This document shows, piece by piece, positions 16,398-26,484 of a DNA stretch of 64,000 nt. How positions within the stretch are numbered: position 1 is the first letter of the stretch; each line of letters starts with the position of its first letter. Position numbers and translations under genes: made by a program. Location: the NCBI RefSeq assembly GCF_018323885.1, contig NZ_AP024586.1:123151-187150 (forward strand), written 5' to 3'. The DNA is from Citrobacter amalonaticus. GTDB lineage: Bacteria > Pseudomonadota > Gammaproteobacteria > Enterobacterales > Enterobacteriaceae. The notes under the pieces were generated by a model that worked only from the letters and a program-made list of their open reading frames with translations, was not told the DNA's origin and searched no databases.

Positions 16398-16481
16398 ATG
16401 AGCTCCGGTCCGGATGATGACTTTTATAAAAACGGATATTTACTGCACTCTGCAAATAGAGTAGGTTTAAGATAGATGAAT

Positions 16482-16519
16482 TTGAGTGATCACTCAATAA
16501 AAACCTGAGCGTTCACTCA
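16482..16519. promoter_or_regulatory. paired TetR-type operator palindromes
   Basis: Between the divergent dehalogenase and TetR genes lies a perfect 16-bp palindrome, TTGAGTGATCACTCAA (16482-16497), followed by a related half-perfect copy TGAGcgttCACTCA (16506-16519). Centre spacing is about 23 bp. The site is placed where it could cover both promoters, so autoregulation plus control of the dehalogenase operon is likely. Confidence 0.75.
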
Positions 16520-16554
16520 ATAATTATATTATTTTATATAATTCAGTGAGATAA

Positions 16555-17196
16555 ATGGCAAGACCAACATTACATGACAAGTCGGAAACGTTAGGCAGGG
16601 CAATTCATGTGTTCTGGCGTAAAGGTTTCAGCAACACATCAATAAAAGACCTTGAGATGGCACTGGATATGCGTCCTGGAAGTATTTATGCCTCTTTCGA
16701 CAGCAAAGCAGGTTTGTTTACGCAAGCTCTGTCAGTCTATGCGACACACCAGGCAGATAAAACCAGGTCTGTTATTCAGGCGCAGCAGAACCCGCTGGAC
16801 GGCCTTCTGACGCTACTCTGCTGCTTTGCACAGGAAAAACCAGACGGCCAGCCCTCTTACGCCTGTTTTTTGGTGAAAAGCCTACTCGAAATGGAGAACG
16901 ACGAGGGTGAAATGAAAAACTTAATAAGACAGCATTTGCTGACAATGGAGAGTATTTTCAGTGATGCTTTTAGCGATGCGATTTCGATGGGATATGTCGC
17001 GGATCCTGACAGGCCAGAGCATGCTCCGTCGCGCCTGGCTCGCATGCTGCAAACCAAAATTATCGGTATCAGAATAATGTCCCTACAACTTGCACAAAAT
17101 GATCTGCTACGAGAACTGACAGATGACTGCGCCCAGTTTATAGAAGAACTTAAAAAGAGTCCGGATACTGAGATACTTGTAAATGATGGCCTTTAG
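16555..17196 (+). CDS. TetR/AcrR-family transcriptional regulator
   Basis: A 213-residue regulator with an N-terminal helix-turn-helix (AIHVFWRKGFSNTSIKDLEMALDMR and then PGSIYASFDSKAGLF, residues ~15-60), and a divergent ligand-binding C-terminal domain. It resembles the YxaF/NemR-like TetR group that senses electrophiles or quinones. It is transcribed away from the dehalogenase/AhpD genes and close to two palindromes. Inducing ligand unknown; the neighbours suggest an electrophile or halogenated compound. Confidence 0.88.
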   Translation: MARPTLHDKSETLGRAIHVFWRKGFSNTSIKDLEMALDMRPGSIYASFDSKAGLFTQALSVYATHQADKTRSVIQAQQNPLDGLLTLLCCFAQEKPDGQPSYACFLVKSLLEMENDEGEMKNLIRQHLLTMESIFSDAFSDAISMGYVADPDRPEHAPSRLARMLQTKIIGIRIMSLQLAQNDLLRELTDDCAQFIEELKKSPDTEILVNDGL

Positions 17197-17263
17197 CGTG
17201 GCTGTGTTGAATAATTCGGACTTTTAGAGCAGATCACAATTAAACGAAGGCAGAGTCATCGCA

Positions 17264-17407
17264 ATGGCGGCAGGCGTAAGATTTGGGCGGAAACCTCATC
17301 AGAAATCTTCCGCCGCACTGGAGCTTATCCGGCATGAAACGCCTATTAAAATGGTGATGGAGAAAACCGGTATATCCAGGGCAACTTATTTCAGGTTAAA
17401 AAAGCTC
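17264..17407 (+). pseudogene. serine recombinase, C-terminal fragment
   Basis: About 48 residues (GVRFGRKPHQKSSAALELIR, then a helix-turn-helix ISRATYFRLKKL) match the DNA-binding tail of serine resolvases/invertases. The catalytic domain is absent. The fragment runs directly in frame into the start of an MFS gene, so a recombination event joined them. Confidence 0.7.
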
Positions 17408-18604
17408 ATGCGTCATCTTTTTCGTTTTATGCTTCATAACGCTTCTCACCTTACGTTCGGTGCGCTGCTGATAGCTATGTCCAGCTTTGGACAGACCTAT
17501 TTTGTGTCACTTTACGGGCAAGATTTTCGCTAGGCCTTTGGGCTCACCGACGGCAGCCTGGGCGGCTTGTACGCGATCGGAACGGTGATGAGCGCCATCA
17601 CGCTGATCTGGGCCGGACGGATGATCGACTACACCACGACCAGCCGCTTCACGCTGGCAGTCACCCTTCTGTTACTGACGGCCTGCCTGCTGATTTCTGG
17701 CGCACAGTCTGCGTGGATGCTCTGCATCGGGTTTTACTTTCTGCGCCTCGGCGGTCAGGGACTGATGGTACAACCGCACTGACCGCAACGGCGCGTCAGT
17801 TCCCCCTTGATGCAGGCAAGGCCCTCGGCGCCATTGCGCTGGGACTCTCGCTGGCGCAGGCCGTTTTTCCCGTGATTGCGCTGCAGATAAGCGCGCTGAC
17901 GGGATGGAGGGTTGCCTGGGGCATCAATGCCGGTATGCTTGTTGCTGGCGTGGGGGTAGCGTTGATGTTTTTGCCCAGCGGCAAAGATAAGCCGCTGCGC
18001 ACGTTCAGAAAACGGGGGTGATGAGAAGGAAAAAGAGGCATCGGTATGGAGAAACCGTAACCTGCTGCTAGCGCTGTCTGTCGTGCTGGCCTCCCCCTTT
18101 ATCACAACCGGCTTCTTCTTCCACCAAGCGAGGCTGGCGCAGGAGAAGGGCTGTGTGCTGTCGTGGGTGGCGGTATGGTTTATTGCCTACGCCATTACCC
18201 AAGCGGTATCGTTGCTGTAGTTTGGCCCGCTGATTGACCGTCTTTCACCACGCAGGCTGTTGCCGTGGTTACTGATGCCACAGTCCCTAGCCATGTTGGC
18301 GCTGTGGCTCAGCAACGGTCTGTGGGTAACGCCTTTTTACCTGATTATGATCGGCGTATCGTCGGCTATTGCCTCAACGCTTGCCACCGCTCTCTGGGTG
18401 CAGTTGTTTGGTCCGGCGCAGCTAGCCAGGGTGCGCTCAGCTGTTGGGGCAGGTACCGTGATTGCCCGCGGGGCATCTCCGGTAAGCATGGGCGTCCTGA
18501 TAGATAACCATGTCACCCTGCATCTACAGGCGTTGTTCTGCCTGGTCTACATTCTTGGGGCCAGCCTGCTGGCCACCGATATCAGGACTGATGCACCGCA
18601 ATAA
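17408..18604 (+). pseudogene. MFS transporter pseudogene
   Basis: Pieces of a twelve-helix major facilitator protein are spread over three frames. The first part (MRHLFRFMLHNASHLTFGAL) stops at an in-frame TAG at 17531, resumes in the same frame to 17782, shifts frame for 17713-18021, and has another TAG near 18208 before a last part ending at 18604. Loop motifs such as GRMIDYTTTSR and GPLIDRLSPRR remain readable. The substrate cannot be inferred. The gene is clearly dead. Confidence 0.85.
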
Positions 18605-18674
18605 TGCGACTTTTCCGTGATGCACATCATCCTCTTTCCCTATGAAGAAGGGCCTGATATCAGGCCCTTCTGTT

Positions 18675-19502
18675 TCATCGCAGCATCAGCAGGGGCTGAT
18701 GGCTTTCTGACAGCATTTCTGTGGTGTGGCTGCCAATAAAGAACCGCCGTAACCGGGAATGCCCATAGGCCCCAATTACCATGAGGTCGATATCATTAGC
18801 GTCCGCGTAGCGGCACAGGGCGCCGGTCACGGACTCGTCTTCCAGCAGGCGGGCCTCCGTTGTGATACCAGCTTCCTGAAGAACAGCCTGCGCATCCTGC
18901 AGGGCTAAAGTGTCACCGTTGACCATCACAATATAACAGGTAAGGCCGCTTAGTAATGGGCTGATCGTCAGACGCGACAGGTTTTTACGGCTCTCACTGC
19001 TGCCGTCATACGCAAACATCACCCGTGCCGGCGGCATGAACGTCTCCGGCACAATCAGCACCGGTTTTTTCTGCAGGCGAATGACGCTCTCCAGATGGCT
19101 CCCCACCTGATTTTGCGTACCCCGGCGACCCAGCACCATCAGGCGGACTTCCCCCAGCTCAGCCAGAATATCGTCCAGTGCGCCGTGCTTTTGCAGCAGC
19201 TGTACGTCCGTTTGTCCGGCCTGCTTCAGCCGCTCCGCGCAGTCGCGCAGCACGGCTTTGCCCTGCGCCATCAGCAGCCGGCTGCGCTCACCCTCGACGC
19301 GGACCAGTTCTTCAGTCAGACGCTCCTGGCTGTCAATACCAATGGCCCCGGTCAGGTCAAACACGGCGGGAGTCTCACTCTTCTCCAGTACGTGCAGCAG
19401 TGCCAGCGGCGTACCAAGCTTAGCGGCCGCCCAGGCGGCATACTCACAGACCGGACGGGTTGACGGCGAGCCGTCGACGCAGGCAATAACGGTGTTATTC
19501 AT
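18675..19502 (-). CDS. universal stress protein, tandem Usp domains
   Basis: A 275-residue protein with two UspA-like domains, residues ~1-145 and ~155-275. The second has the ATP-binding motif VIGAYGHSRLRRFFIGS; the first has a shortened variant (VLGRRGTQNQVGS). It starts 18 bp after the SulP transporter gene ends and is transcribed with it, a frequent SulP-USP pairing. A cytoplasmic regulatory role for transport under stress is plausible. Confidence 0.88.
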   Translation of the reverse strand: MNNTVIACVDGSPSTRPVCEYAAWAAAKLGTPLALLHVLEKSETPAVFDLTGAIGIDSQERLTEELVRVEGERSRLLMAQGKAVLRDCAERLKQAGQTDVQLLQKHGALDDILAELGEVRLMVLGRRGTQNQVGSHLESVIRLQKKPVLIVPETFMPPARVMFAYDGSSESRKNLSRLTISPLLSGLTCYIVMVNGDTLALQDAQAVLQEAGITTEARLLEDESVTGALCRYADANDIDLMVIGAYGHSRLRRFFIGSHTTEMLSESHQPLLMLR

Positions 19503-19520
19503 GATGCTTTCTCCAGTAAA

Positions 19521-20999
19521 TTAATGGCCGCCCATCAGTTTTTCCACTTCTTCAGGCTTGTCATGAACCCCGAAGCGGTCAACGATGGTGCGGGTCGCGT
19601 CATTCATACCCTTAATCTCCACTTCCGTGCCTTCGCGCCGAAACTTGATGACTACTCTGTCCAGCGCACTCACGGAGGTAATATCCCAGAAATGAGCATG
19701 CGTCACGTTAATCACCACACGCTCAACGGCTTCACGGAAGTCGAAGTAGCTCATAAAGCGATCGGATGAAGCAAAAAAGACCTGGCCAGCTACAGTGTAG
19801 GTACGGGAGTTGTCCTCCAGTTCAGAAGAGATCGCCATAAAGCGGGCTACTTTAGTGGCGAAGTTCAGCGAGGCTATCAGCACGCCGGTGAGTACACCAA
19901 ACGCTAGGTTATCAGTTGCCACCACTACCACTACGGTTGCCAGCATCACCACACTGGTTGACAGCGGATGGCTGCGCAGGTTGCTGATAGACCGCCAGGA
20001 GAAGGTACCGATGGAAACCATAATCATCACCGCGACCAGCGCTGCCATCGGTATTTTGGAGACCCACTCACGCAGGAATACCACCATCAAAAGCAGAACT
20101 ACGCCGGCGGTCAGTGTTGAAAGTCGTCCGCGTCCACCCGATTTAACATTGATAACTGACTGGCCAATCATTGCGCACCCTGCCATGCCACCAATAAACG
20201 AGGTGCAGATGTTGGCCACACCCTGTGCCTTGCATTCGCGGTTCTTGTCGCTTGGCGTGTCGGTCATGTCATCCACGATGGTGGCAGTCATCATCGACTC
20301 CAGAAGACCCACAACGGCCAGCCCCGCAGAGTACGGCAGAATAATCATCAGCGTGTCGAGGTTAAGCGGAATATCAGGGATCAGAAACACCGGCAGGCTG
20401 TCCGGCAGCTTGCCCATGTCACCCACAGTACGCACGTCCAGGTGAAGCCACATGGAAATGGCGGTCAGCACGATGATGCAGATCAGCGGCGAGGGAATGG
20501 TTTTGTTCAGATACGGGAAGAGATAAATGATGCCCAGGCCCGCAGCGGTCAGTGCATAGACGTGCCAGGTAACGTTGGTGAGCTCCGGCAACTGTGCCAT
20601 AAATATGAGGATGGCCAGCGCGTTGACGAAACCAGTGACCACCGAGCGGGAGACGTAGCGCATCAGGCTACCCAGTTTCAGGTAGCCGGCCGCCAGTTGC
20701 AGCACGCCGGTCAGCGCCGAGGCCGCCAGCAGATACTGCAGGCCGTGGTCTTTTACCAGTGTGATCATTAGCAGTGCCATCGCGCCTGTAGCGGACGATA
20801 TCATTGCCGGGCGGCCACCAAGGAAGGCCATAACCAAGGGAATACAGAACGCAGAGTAGAGCCCAACCTGCGGGTCAACTCCGGCGATGATTGAAAAGGC
20901 GATCGCTTCGGGAATAAGCGCGAGCGCGACAACTATACCGGCCAGTACGTCACCACGGACGTTACCCAGCCAGTCCTTACGCGTCGAGGACAGCAACAT
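19521..20999 (-). CDS. SulP-family anion transporter with STAS domain
   Basis: A 492-residue transporter. The SulP signature region is near the N-terminus ([20 protein letters not shown] and [20 protein letters not shown]), about ten to fourteen hydrophobic helices follow, and a cytoplasmic STAS domain closes the protein (~residues 385-490, [27 protein letters not shown]). SulP proteins move sulfate, bicarbonate, C4-dicarboxylates or related anions in symport or exchange; the substrate here is unknown. It is the first gene of a two-gene unit with the universal stress protein. Confidence 0.9.
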   Translation of the reverse strand: MLLSSTRKDWLGNVRGDVLAGIVVALALIPEAIAFSIIAGVDPQVGLYSAFCIPLVMAFLGGRPAMISSATGAMALLMITLVKDHGLQYLLAASALTGVLQLAAGYLKLGSLMRYVSRSVVTGFVNALAILIFMAQLPELTNVTWHVYALTAAGLGIIYLFPYLNKTIPSPLICIIVLTAISMWLHLDVRTVGDMGKLPDSLPVFLIPDIPLNLDTLMIILPYSAGLAVVGLLESMMTATIVDDMTDTPSDKNRECKAQGVANICTSFIGGMAGCAMIGQSVINVKSGGRGRLSTLTAGVVLLLMVVFLREWVSKIPMAALVAVMIMVSIGTFSWRSISNLRSHPLSTSVVMLATVVVVVATDNLAFGVLTGVLIASLNFATKVARFMAISSELEDNSRTYTVAGQVFFASSDRFMSYFDFREAVERVVINVTHAHFWDITSVSALDRVVIKFRREGTEVEIKGMNDATRTIVDRFGVHDKPEEVEKLMGGH

Positions 21000-21390
21000 A
21001 GTAATTTCTCAGTTTTAGATACAGTAAGCCCTTGAGGGCAATATTTTTATGTACGGTAGAACACATCCGCAAACGGGATGTTATTGAGTGCGTTCTGAGG
21101 CTCGCTCAGTACGACGGAGGAAGGGGAAGCTTAGGGTGGCGTAATACGCATAACGGTTGTCAGATTCTCCAAAGCGAGAGTGTACCTATTGCCTGAACTG
21201 TTGCCCGAGGCAAATGAAAGGGGGCAGATCTGAACCAAGATCAGACCAAAGCCGCTCAATACTATAAACTAATGGCAGGCAAGGTCAAATTTTGGGGCAG
21301 TACATAAATCCTCCTCAACCCTCGATTCAGGTATTTTTCTTTGAAATGTCTGGCACATAGCAAATTGTAAAGTCGTAGCTACATTTACAT
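21000..21390. other. intergenic region upstream of the SulP gene
   Basis: This ~390-bp stretch holds no supported gene. It should carry the promoter for the SulP-USP unit on the minus strand. I saw no convincing terminator or known RNA element. It separates cargo from the transposition module. Confidence 0.4.
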
Positions 21391-21975
21391 TCAGGATGAA
21401 TGCTGTCCTGCCTTTACCCGAAGTATGGTTTGCCGGGTGGTATTAAATTCCCGGGCAATAGCGCTGATACTGTTCCCTGCGTTAATACGTGCAATCACAG
21501 TAAGTTGCTGCTCTTCATTCAGAGCAGAAGGACGACCAAACCGCTTTCCAGCTGCTTTTGCCCTGGCAATACCTGAGTGCGTGCGCTCGAGCAACAGATC
21601 CCGCTCAAATTCCGCTACTGCAGAAATAACCTGCATGGTCATCTTCCCCGCGGGGCTGGTCAGATCCACACCGCCAAGAGCCAGGCAGTGAACCCGAATA
21701 TCTGAAACAGCCAGTTGCTCTACCGTTTTTCTGATGTCCATCGCGTTGCGTCCGAGGCGGTCAAGTTTGGTGACAATAAGCACATCGCCATTTTCCATAC
21801 GGTCAAGCAGCTTGGCAAATCCTGGCCGTTCACTGGCAGCCACTGAGCCGCTGACATGTTCCTCAATAAGTCGCTGAGGTTTAACAGCGAAACCAGCTGC
21901 CTCAATTTCACGACGCTGGTTTTCTGTGGTCTGTTCCAGAGTGGATACCCGGCAGTAAGCAAAAACTCGTGACAT
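21391..21975 (-). CDS. tnpR: Tn3-family resolvase (serine recombinase)
   Basis: The 194-residue protein starts [15 protein letters not shown], with catalytic Ser10. Conserved recombinase motifs [15 protein letters not shown] and [11 protein letters not shown] follow, and the tail [15 protein letters not shown] with a helix-turn-helix completes it. It resolves the cointegrate formed by TnpA at res. The ATG at 21975 is chosen because the protein then begins exactly as resolvases do. It is divergent from tnpA. Confidence 0.92.
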   Translation of the reverse strand: MSRVFAYCRVSTLEQTTENQRREIEAAGFAVKPQRLIEEHVSGSVAASERPGFAKLLDRMENGDVLIVTKLDRLGRNAMDIRKTVEQLAVSDIRVHCLALGGVDLTSPAGKMTMQVISAVAEFERDLLLERTHSGIARAKAAGKRFGRPSALNEEQQLTVIARINAGNSISAIAREFNTTRQTILRVKAGQHSS

Positions 21976-22134
21976 AGGAAACTTTCCGTACTCAAAGGGT
22001 GTCCGAATTATAGCGCCTGTACGAAATAAAATTCGCTTACTTTCGGACATATTTTCAGACTGGTGTACGAAACCGACCGGTTTCGGTCACAGCGAACAAA
22101 TAACAGATGAAAACTATACGCGAGGGAAGCATTT
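21976..22134. other. putative res (resolution) site
   Basis: The ~160 bp between divergent tnpR and tnpA contain inverted repeats expected of resolvase subsites: TGTCCGAA at 22000-22007 with TTCGGACA at 22042-22049, and the dyad GAAACCGACCGGTTTC around 22070-22086. Both genes' promoters must also lie here, so TnpR would repress them. Confidence 0.75.
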
Positions 22135-25119
22135 ATGCCACGGCGACAGATACTGAGCAGTGAAGAGCAGGAACGCTTACTGGTTATACCAGATGATGAA
22201 ATTATTCTGACCCGAATGTGTTTTCTGAACGAACCGGATATTGCGCTCATTAATAAGCACCGACGGCCAGCGAATCGCCTGGGCTTTGCTGTATTACTCT
22301 GTTATCTGCGTGGACCTGGATTTATTCCGGACAAAAGCAGTGCTCCTCACAATGGCGTTGTATCCAGGGTTGCTTCCCGACTGAAACTTCAGCCTGATTT
22401 ATGGCCGGAATATGCATCCAGAGAGCAAACCCGCTGGGAACATCTGACCGAACTTTATCGCTACCTGGAACTATCCCCGTTCAGCCGGTCAATGCAAAAA
22501 GACTGTATCCGCCATCTGCACCCCTATGCCATGCGAACTGACAAAGGATTTATGCTGGCGGAAGAAATGCTCAGCTGGCTACATAACAATAATGTTATTT
22601 TCCCTTCTGTTGAAGTGATCGAACGGACGCTTGCCGAAGTCGTCACGCTCGCTAACAGATCGGTATTTTCGACACTTACCGCGCAACTGGAAAAGCAGCA
22701 TAAATCAGCACTCGACAGCCTGCTCATATCAGAGGGTGAACAACCTTCCCGTCTGGCATGGCTGCTACAGCCTCCGGGTAAAATAAACGGTAAAAATGTG
22801 CTGCAACATATCGACCGGCTTAATTCCATCGCTGCGCTGGGGTTGCCTGATGGTATTGCACTTTCCGTTCACCAGAACAGGTTGCTTAAACTGGCGCGTG
22901 AGGGCCGGAAAATGAGCAGCAGGGACCTGGCAAAATTCACCGATGTCAGACGTTACGCTACGCTGGTTTGTATAATAACAGAGGCCAGGGCCACCCTGAC
23001 TGACGAAGTGATTGATCTGCACGAGCGTATCCTGGGTAGTCTGTTCAGCAGGGCAAAACGCACGCAGGCCGAACGGCTCCAGCAAACGGGAAAGCTTATT
23101 CAGAGCAAGCTGAAGCAGTACGTTACCGTCGGGCAGGCGTTACTTAACGCCAGAGAATCCGGGGAAGATCCCTGGACTGCAATAGAAGATGTCCTTCCCT
23201 GGCAGGAATTCATCAACAGCGTGGAAGAAACGCGGTTTCTTTCCCGTAAGGGCAATTTCGACGCGCTTCATCTGATCACCGAAAAATACAGTACGTTGCG
23301 TAAATATGCCCCGCGTATGCTGTCAGCATTGCAGTTCATGGCGACACCTGCGGCGCAGGCGCTCAGCGATGCGCTGGACACCATAACGGAAATGTACCGT
23401 AAACAACTTCGTAAAGTGCCGCCATCAGCGCCAACAGGGTTTATCCCTGAAAGCTGGCGAAAACTGGTGCTCACGCCTTCAGGCATCGACCGCAAGTACT
23501 ACGAGTTTTGCGTACTGAATGAACTCAAGGGTGCATTACGTTCCGGTGATATCTGGGTAAAAGGATCGCGCCGCTACAAAAATTTTGATGATTATCTCAT
23601 CCCGACTGCTGAGTTTGAGAAATCCCGACATAATGACCAGTTACAGTTGGCCGTTCAGACCGATAGCCAGGCATACCTTCAGGCCCGTATGACTCTTCTT
23701 GCATCTCGGCTGGAAGAAGTTAACGCGATGGCGCTTGCCGGTGATTTGCCCGATGTAGATATCTCAGATAAAGGCGTAAAAATCACTCCACTGGAGAACA
23801 GCGTTCCTTCAGGTGTTTCGCCCTTTGCAGATTTGGTCTATGGCATGCTTCCCCATCCGAAAATTACGGAGATACTGGAAGAAGTTGATAGCTGGACGGG
23901 ATTTACGCGTCACTTCGCGCACCTCAAAAATAATAACGTCAGACCAAAAGACGGAAGACTGTTGCTGACCACCATTCTGGCTGACGGCATCAACCTTGGG
24001 CTGACAAAAATGGCGGAATCCTGCCCTGGGGCCACAAGATCGTCACTCGAAGGTATTCAGGCATGGTACATCAGGGATGAAACTTATTCAGCGGCACTGG
24101 CCGAGCTGGTCAACGCACAGAAAGAGCGGCCTCTGGCCGCATTCTGGGGCGACGGGACAACATCGTCGTCAGACGGGCAGAACTTTCGGGTAGGCAGTCA
24201 CGGACGTTATGCCGGTCAGGTCAATCTTAAATATGGTCAGGAGCCGGGCGTGCAGATTTATACGCATATCTCAGACCAATACAGCCCGTTCTACGCCAAA
24301 GTGATCAGCCGGGTGCGCGACTCAACCCACGTGCTTGATGGCCTGCTGTACCATGAAAGCGATCTGGAAATTACCGAGCATTACACCGATACCGCAGGCT
24401 TCACTGAACATGTTTTCGCCCTGATGCACCTGCTGGGATTCGCTTTTGCGCCAAGGATCCGTGATCTTCATGACAAGCGGCTGTTTATTCATGGAAAGGC
24501 CGAGCGCTATCCGGGGCTTCAGTCTGTCATATCAACAACCTGCCTGAATATCAAAGACATTGAGTCGCACTGGGATGAGGTATTGCGCCTGGCAACCTCG
24601 ATTAAGCAGGGGACAGTCACCGCATCACTGATGATGAAAAAGTTAGCCAGTTACCCAAAACAGAATGGACTTGCCAAAGCGCTGAGAGAGATTGGCCGCA
24701 TCGAACGGACACTATTTATGCTGGACTGGTTCCGTGATCCCGGTCTGCGCCGACGCGTGCAGGCGGGGCTGAATAAGGGTGAGGCCCGTAATGCCCTTGC
24801 GCGAGCGGTCTTTTTGCACCGTCTGGGTGAAATAAGGGATCGTGGGCTGGAGAATCAGAGTTATCGCGCCAGCGGGCTGACATTACTGACAGCAGCGATC
24901 ACGTTGTGGAACACGGTATATATAGAAAGAGCTATTGAGTCACTAAAACGAAAGGGTATCCCGATAAATGAGCAACTGGTCTCTCATCTTTCTCCCCTGG
25001 GCTGGGAACATATCAATCTGAGTGGAGATTACGTCTGGCGTAATAATCTTAAGCTGGGATCCGGAAAATACCGCTCATTACGTACAGTCGATACCGCTTT
25101 GTACAAAAAACAGTCTTAG
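22135..25119 (+). CDS. tnpA: Tn3-family transposase TnpA
   Basis: A full-length 994-residue Tn3-superfamily transposase. The N-terminal DUF4158 DNA-binding region opens the protein (RLGFAVLLCYLRGPGFIP) and the C-terminal DDE domain carries FWGDGTTSSSDGQNF, YTDTAGFTEHVF and the terminal-helix segment [13 protein letters not shown]. It catalyses replicative transposition with 5-bp duplications, matching the ATGAA repeat seen. The stop codon lies within the right inverted repeat (CTTAG), as is common in this family. The gene is intact, but both element ends are disrupted. Confidence 0.94.
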   Translation: MPRRQILSSEEQERLLVIPDDEIILTRMCFLNEPDIALINKHRRPANRLGFAVLLCYLRGPGFIPDKSSAPHNGVVSRVASRLKLQPDLWPEYASREQTRWEHLTELYRYLELSPFSRSMQKDCIRHLHPYAMRTDKGFMLAEEMLSWLHNNNVIFPSVEVIERTLAEVVTLANRSVFSTLTAQLEKQHKSALDSLLISEGEQPSRLAWLLQPPGKINGKNVLQHIDRLNSIAALGLPDGIALSVHQNRLLKLAREGRKMSSRDLAKFTDVRRYATLVCIITEARATLTDEVIDLHERILGSLFSRAKRTQAERLQQTGKLIQSKLKQYVTVGQALLNARESGEDPWTAIEDVLPWQEFINSVEETRFLSRKGNFDALHLITEKYSTLRKYAPRMLSALQFMATPAAQALSDALDTITEMYRKQLRKVPPSAPTGFIPESWRKLVLTPSGIDRKYYEFCVLNELKGALRSGDIWVKGSRRYKNFDDYLIPTAEFEKSRHNDQLQLAVQTDSQAYLQARMTLLASRLEEVNAMALAGDLPDVDISDKGVKITPLENSVPSGVSPFADLVYGMLPHPKITEILEEVDSWTGFTRHFAHLKNNNVRPKDGRLLLTTILADGINLGLTKMAESCPGATRSSLEGIQAWYIRDETYSAALAELVNAQKERPLAAFWGDGTTSSSDGQNFRVGSHGRYAGQVNLKYGQEPGVQIYTHISDQYSPFYAKVISRVRDSTHVLDGLLYHESDLEITEHYTDTAGFTEHVFALMHLLGFAFAPRIRDLHDKRLFIHGKAERYPGLQSVISTTCLNIKDIESHWDEVLRLATSIKQGTVTASLMMKKLASYPKQNGLAKALREIGRIERTLFMLDWFRDPGLRRRVQAGLNKGEARNALARAVFLHRLGEIRDRGLENQSYRASGLTLLTAAITLWNTVYIERAIESLKRKGIPINEQLVSHLSPLGWEHINLSGDYVWRNNLKLGSGKYRSLRTVDTALYKKQS

Positions 25120-25131
25120 CGTGGGATAATT

Positions 25132-26458
25132 AATGAGATGGTCACTCCCTCCTTCCCAGTACTATGCTGAGGACAGGCTTTCATTCGGAGAACCATCATG
25201 GAAAACATTGCGCTTATTGGTATCGATCTGGGTAAGAACTCTTTCCATATTCATTGTCAGGATCATCGTGGGAAGGCCGTTTACCGTAAAAAATTCACCC
25301 GACCAAAGCTAATCGAATTTCTGGCGACATGCCCGGCAACAACCATCGCGATGGAAGCCTGTGGCGGTTCTCACTTTATGGCACGCAAGCTGGCAGAGTT
25401 AGGGCATTTTCCAAAGCTGATATCACCGCAATTTGTCCGCCCATTCGTTAAAAGCAACAAAAATGACTTCGTTGATGCTGAAGCTATCTGTGAAGCAGCA
25501 TCACGTCCATCTATGCGTTTCGTGCAGCCCAGAACCGAATCTCAGCAGGCAATGCGAGCTCTGCATCGTGTCCGTGAATCCCTGGTTCAGGATAAGGTGA
25601 AAACAACTAATCAGATGCATGCTTTTCTGCTGGAATTTGGTATCAGCGTTCCGCGAGGTGCTGCCGTTATTAGTCGACTGAGTACCCTTCTTGAGGACAG
25701 TAGTTTGCCTCTTTATCTCAGCCAGTTACTGCTGAAATTACAACAGCATTATCACTATCTTGTTGAGCAGATTAAAGATCTGGAATCTCAGTTGAAACGA
25801 AAGTTGGACGAAGATGAGGTTGGACAGCGCTTGCTGAGTATTCCCTGCGTTGGAACGCTGACTGCCAGTACTATTTCAACTGAGATTGGCGACGGGAAGC
25901 AGTACGCCAGCAGCCGTGACTTTGCGGCGGCAACAGGGCTGGTACCCCGACAGTACAGCACGGGAGGTCGGACGACATTGTTAGGGATTAGCAAGCGGGG
26001 CAACAAAAAGATCCGAACTTTGTTGGTTCAGTGTGCCAGGGTATTCATACAAAAACTGGAACACCAGTCTGGCAAGTTGGCCGACTGGGTCAGGGAGTTG
26101 TTGTGTCGGAAAAGCAACTTTGTCGTCACCTGTGCTCTGGCAAACAAGCTGGCCAGAATAGCCTGGGCACTGACGGCGCGACAGCAAACTTACGAAGCAT
26201 AAAGGCAGAAATACACCAGTTTAAACAATCATTCATCTGGTTTTGCGAATACTGATATTGATGATACTAACGGCCCACCGGCCTGTTGAGGAACCTGTAA
26301 AACGGAAAGGCTCATTGAAGCCGTATATTTTCTGGAGGTTCATCAGGCGCGGAACTCATCGAGGCGCGGGAATAAAATCCCATTCAGACGCCGGATAGAT
26401 TCAAGCAAGCCAACTTGTCGTCAAAATCGGTGTTGCAAAAACGGGAGTGACCATAGAT
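25132..26458 (+). mobile_element. IS4321/IS5075-type insertion sequence, copy 2
   Basis: Exactly 1327 bp, the same boundaries and the same position relative to the outer transposon end as copies 1 and 3. It is oriented opposite to copy 1 because the two terminal repeats are inverted. Confidence 0.9.
25198..26202 (+). CDS. IS110-family (IS1111 group) transposase, copy 2
   Basis: The 334-residue protein is identical to copies 1 and 3. Together with copy 1 it brackets nearly the whole 25-kb element in inverted orientation, so recombination between the two IS copies could invert the cargo. Confidence 0.92.
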   Translation: MENIALIGIDLGKNSFHIHCQDHRGKAVYRKKFTRPKLIEFLATCPATTIAMEACGGSHFMARKLAELGHFPKLISPQFVRPFVKSNKNDFVDAEAICEAASRPSMRFVQPRTESQQAMRALHRVRESLVQDKVKTTNQMHAFLLEFGISVPRGAAVISRLSTLLEDSSLPLYLSQLLLKLQQHYHYLVEQIKDLESQLKRKLDEDEVGQRLLSIPCVGTLTASTISTEIGDGKQYASSRDFAAATGLVPRQYSTGGRTTLLGISKRGNKKIRTLLVQCARVFIQKLEHQSGKLADWVRELLCRKSNFVVTCALANKLARIAWALTARQQTYEA

Positions 26459-26484
26459 TCCGTTTTCCAAGCGGACCCCATGAA

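Larger units (their letters stand above)
1377..26479 (+). mobile_element. 25.1-kb Tn3-superfamily transposon with stress and metal cargo
   Basis: The ends are 38-bp inverted repeats beginning GGGGTCCGCTTGGAAAACGG, and each is split by an IS4321-type element. The left repeat is 1377-1397 plus 2725-2741 and the right is 25115-25131 plus 26459-26479. They differ at two inner positions. A 5-bp duplication ATGAA flanks the element (1372-1376 and 26480-26484), as expected for Tn3-family transposition. The functional module tnpR-res-tnpA occupies 21391-25119. A relic of a second, diverged tnpA lies just inside the left end, so the element probably arose from two related transposons enclosing cargo. 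Cargo covers 3.4-21.0 kb. Insertion of IS elements into both ends probably blocks further transposition. Confidence 0.9.
25115..26479 (+). repeat. right terminal inverted repeat of the 25.1-kb transposon, split by IS
   Basis: The inner 17 bp are 25115-25131 (CTTAGCGTGGGATAATT) and the outer 21 bp are 26459-26479, ending GCGGACCCC. The target duplication ATGAA follows at 26480-26484. Confidence 0.88.
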
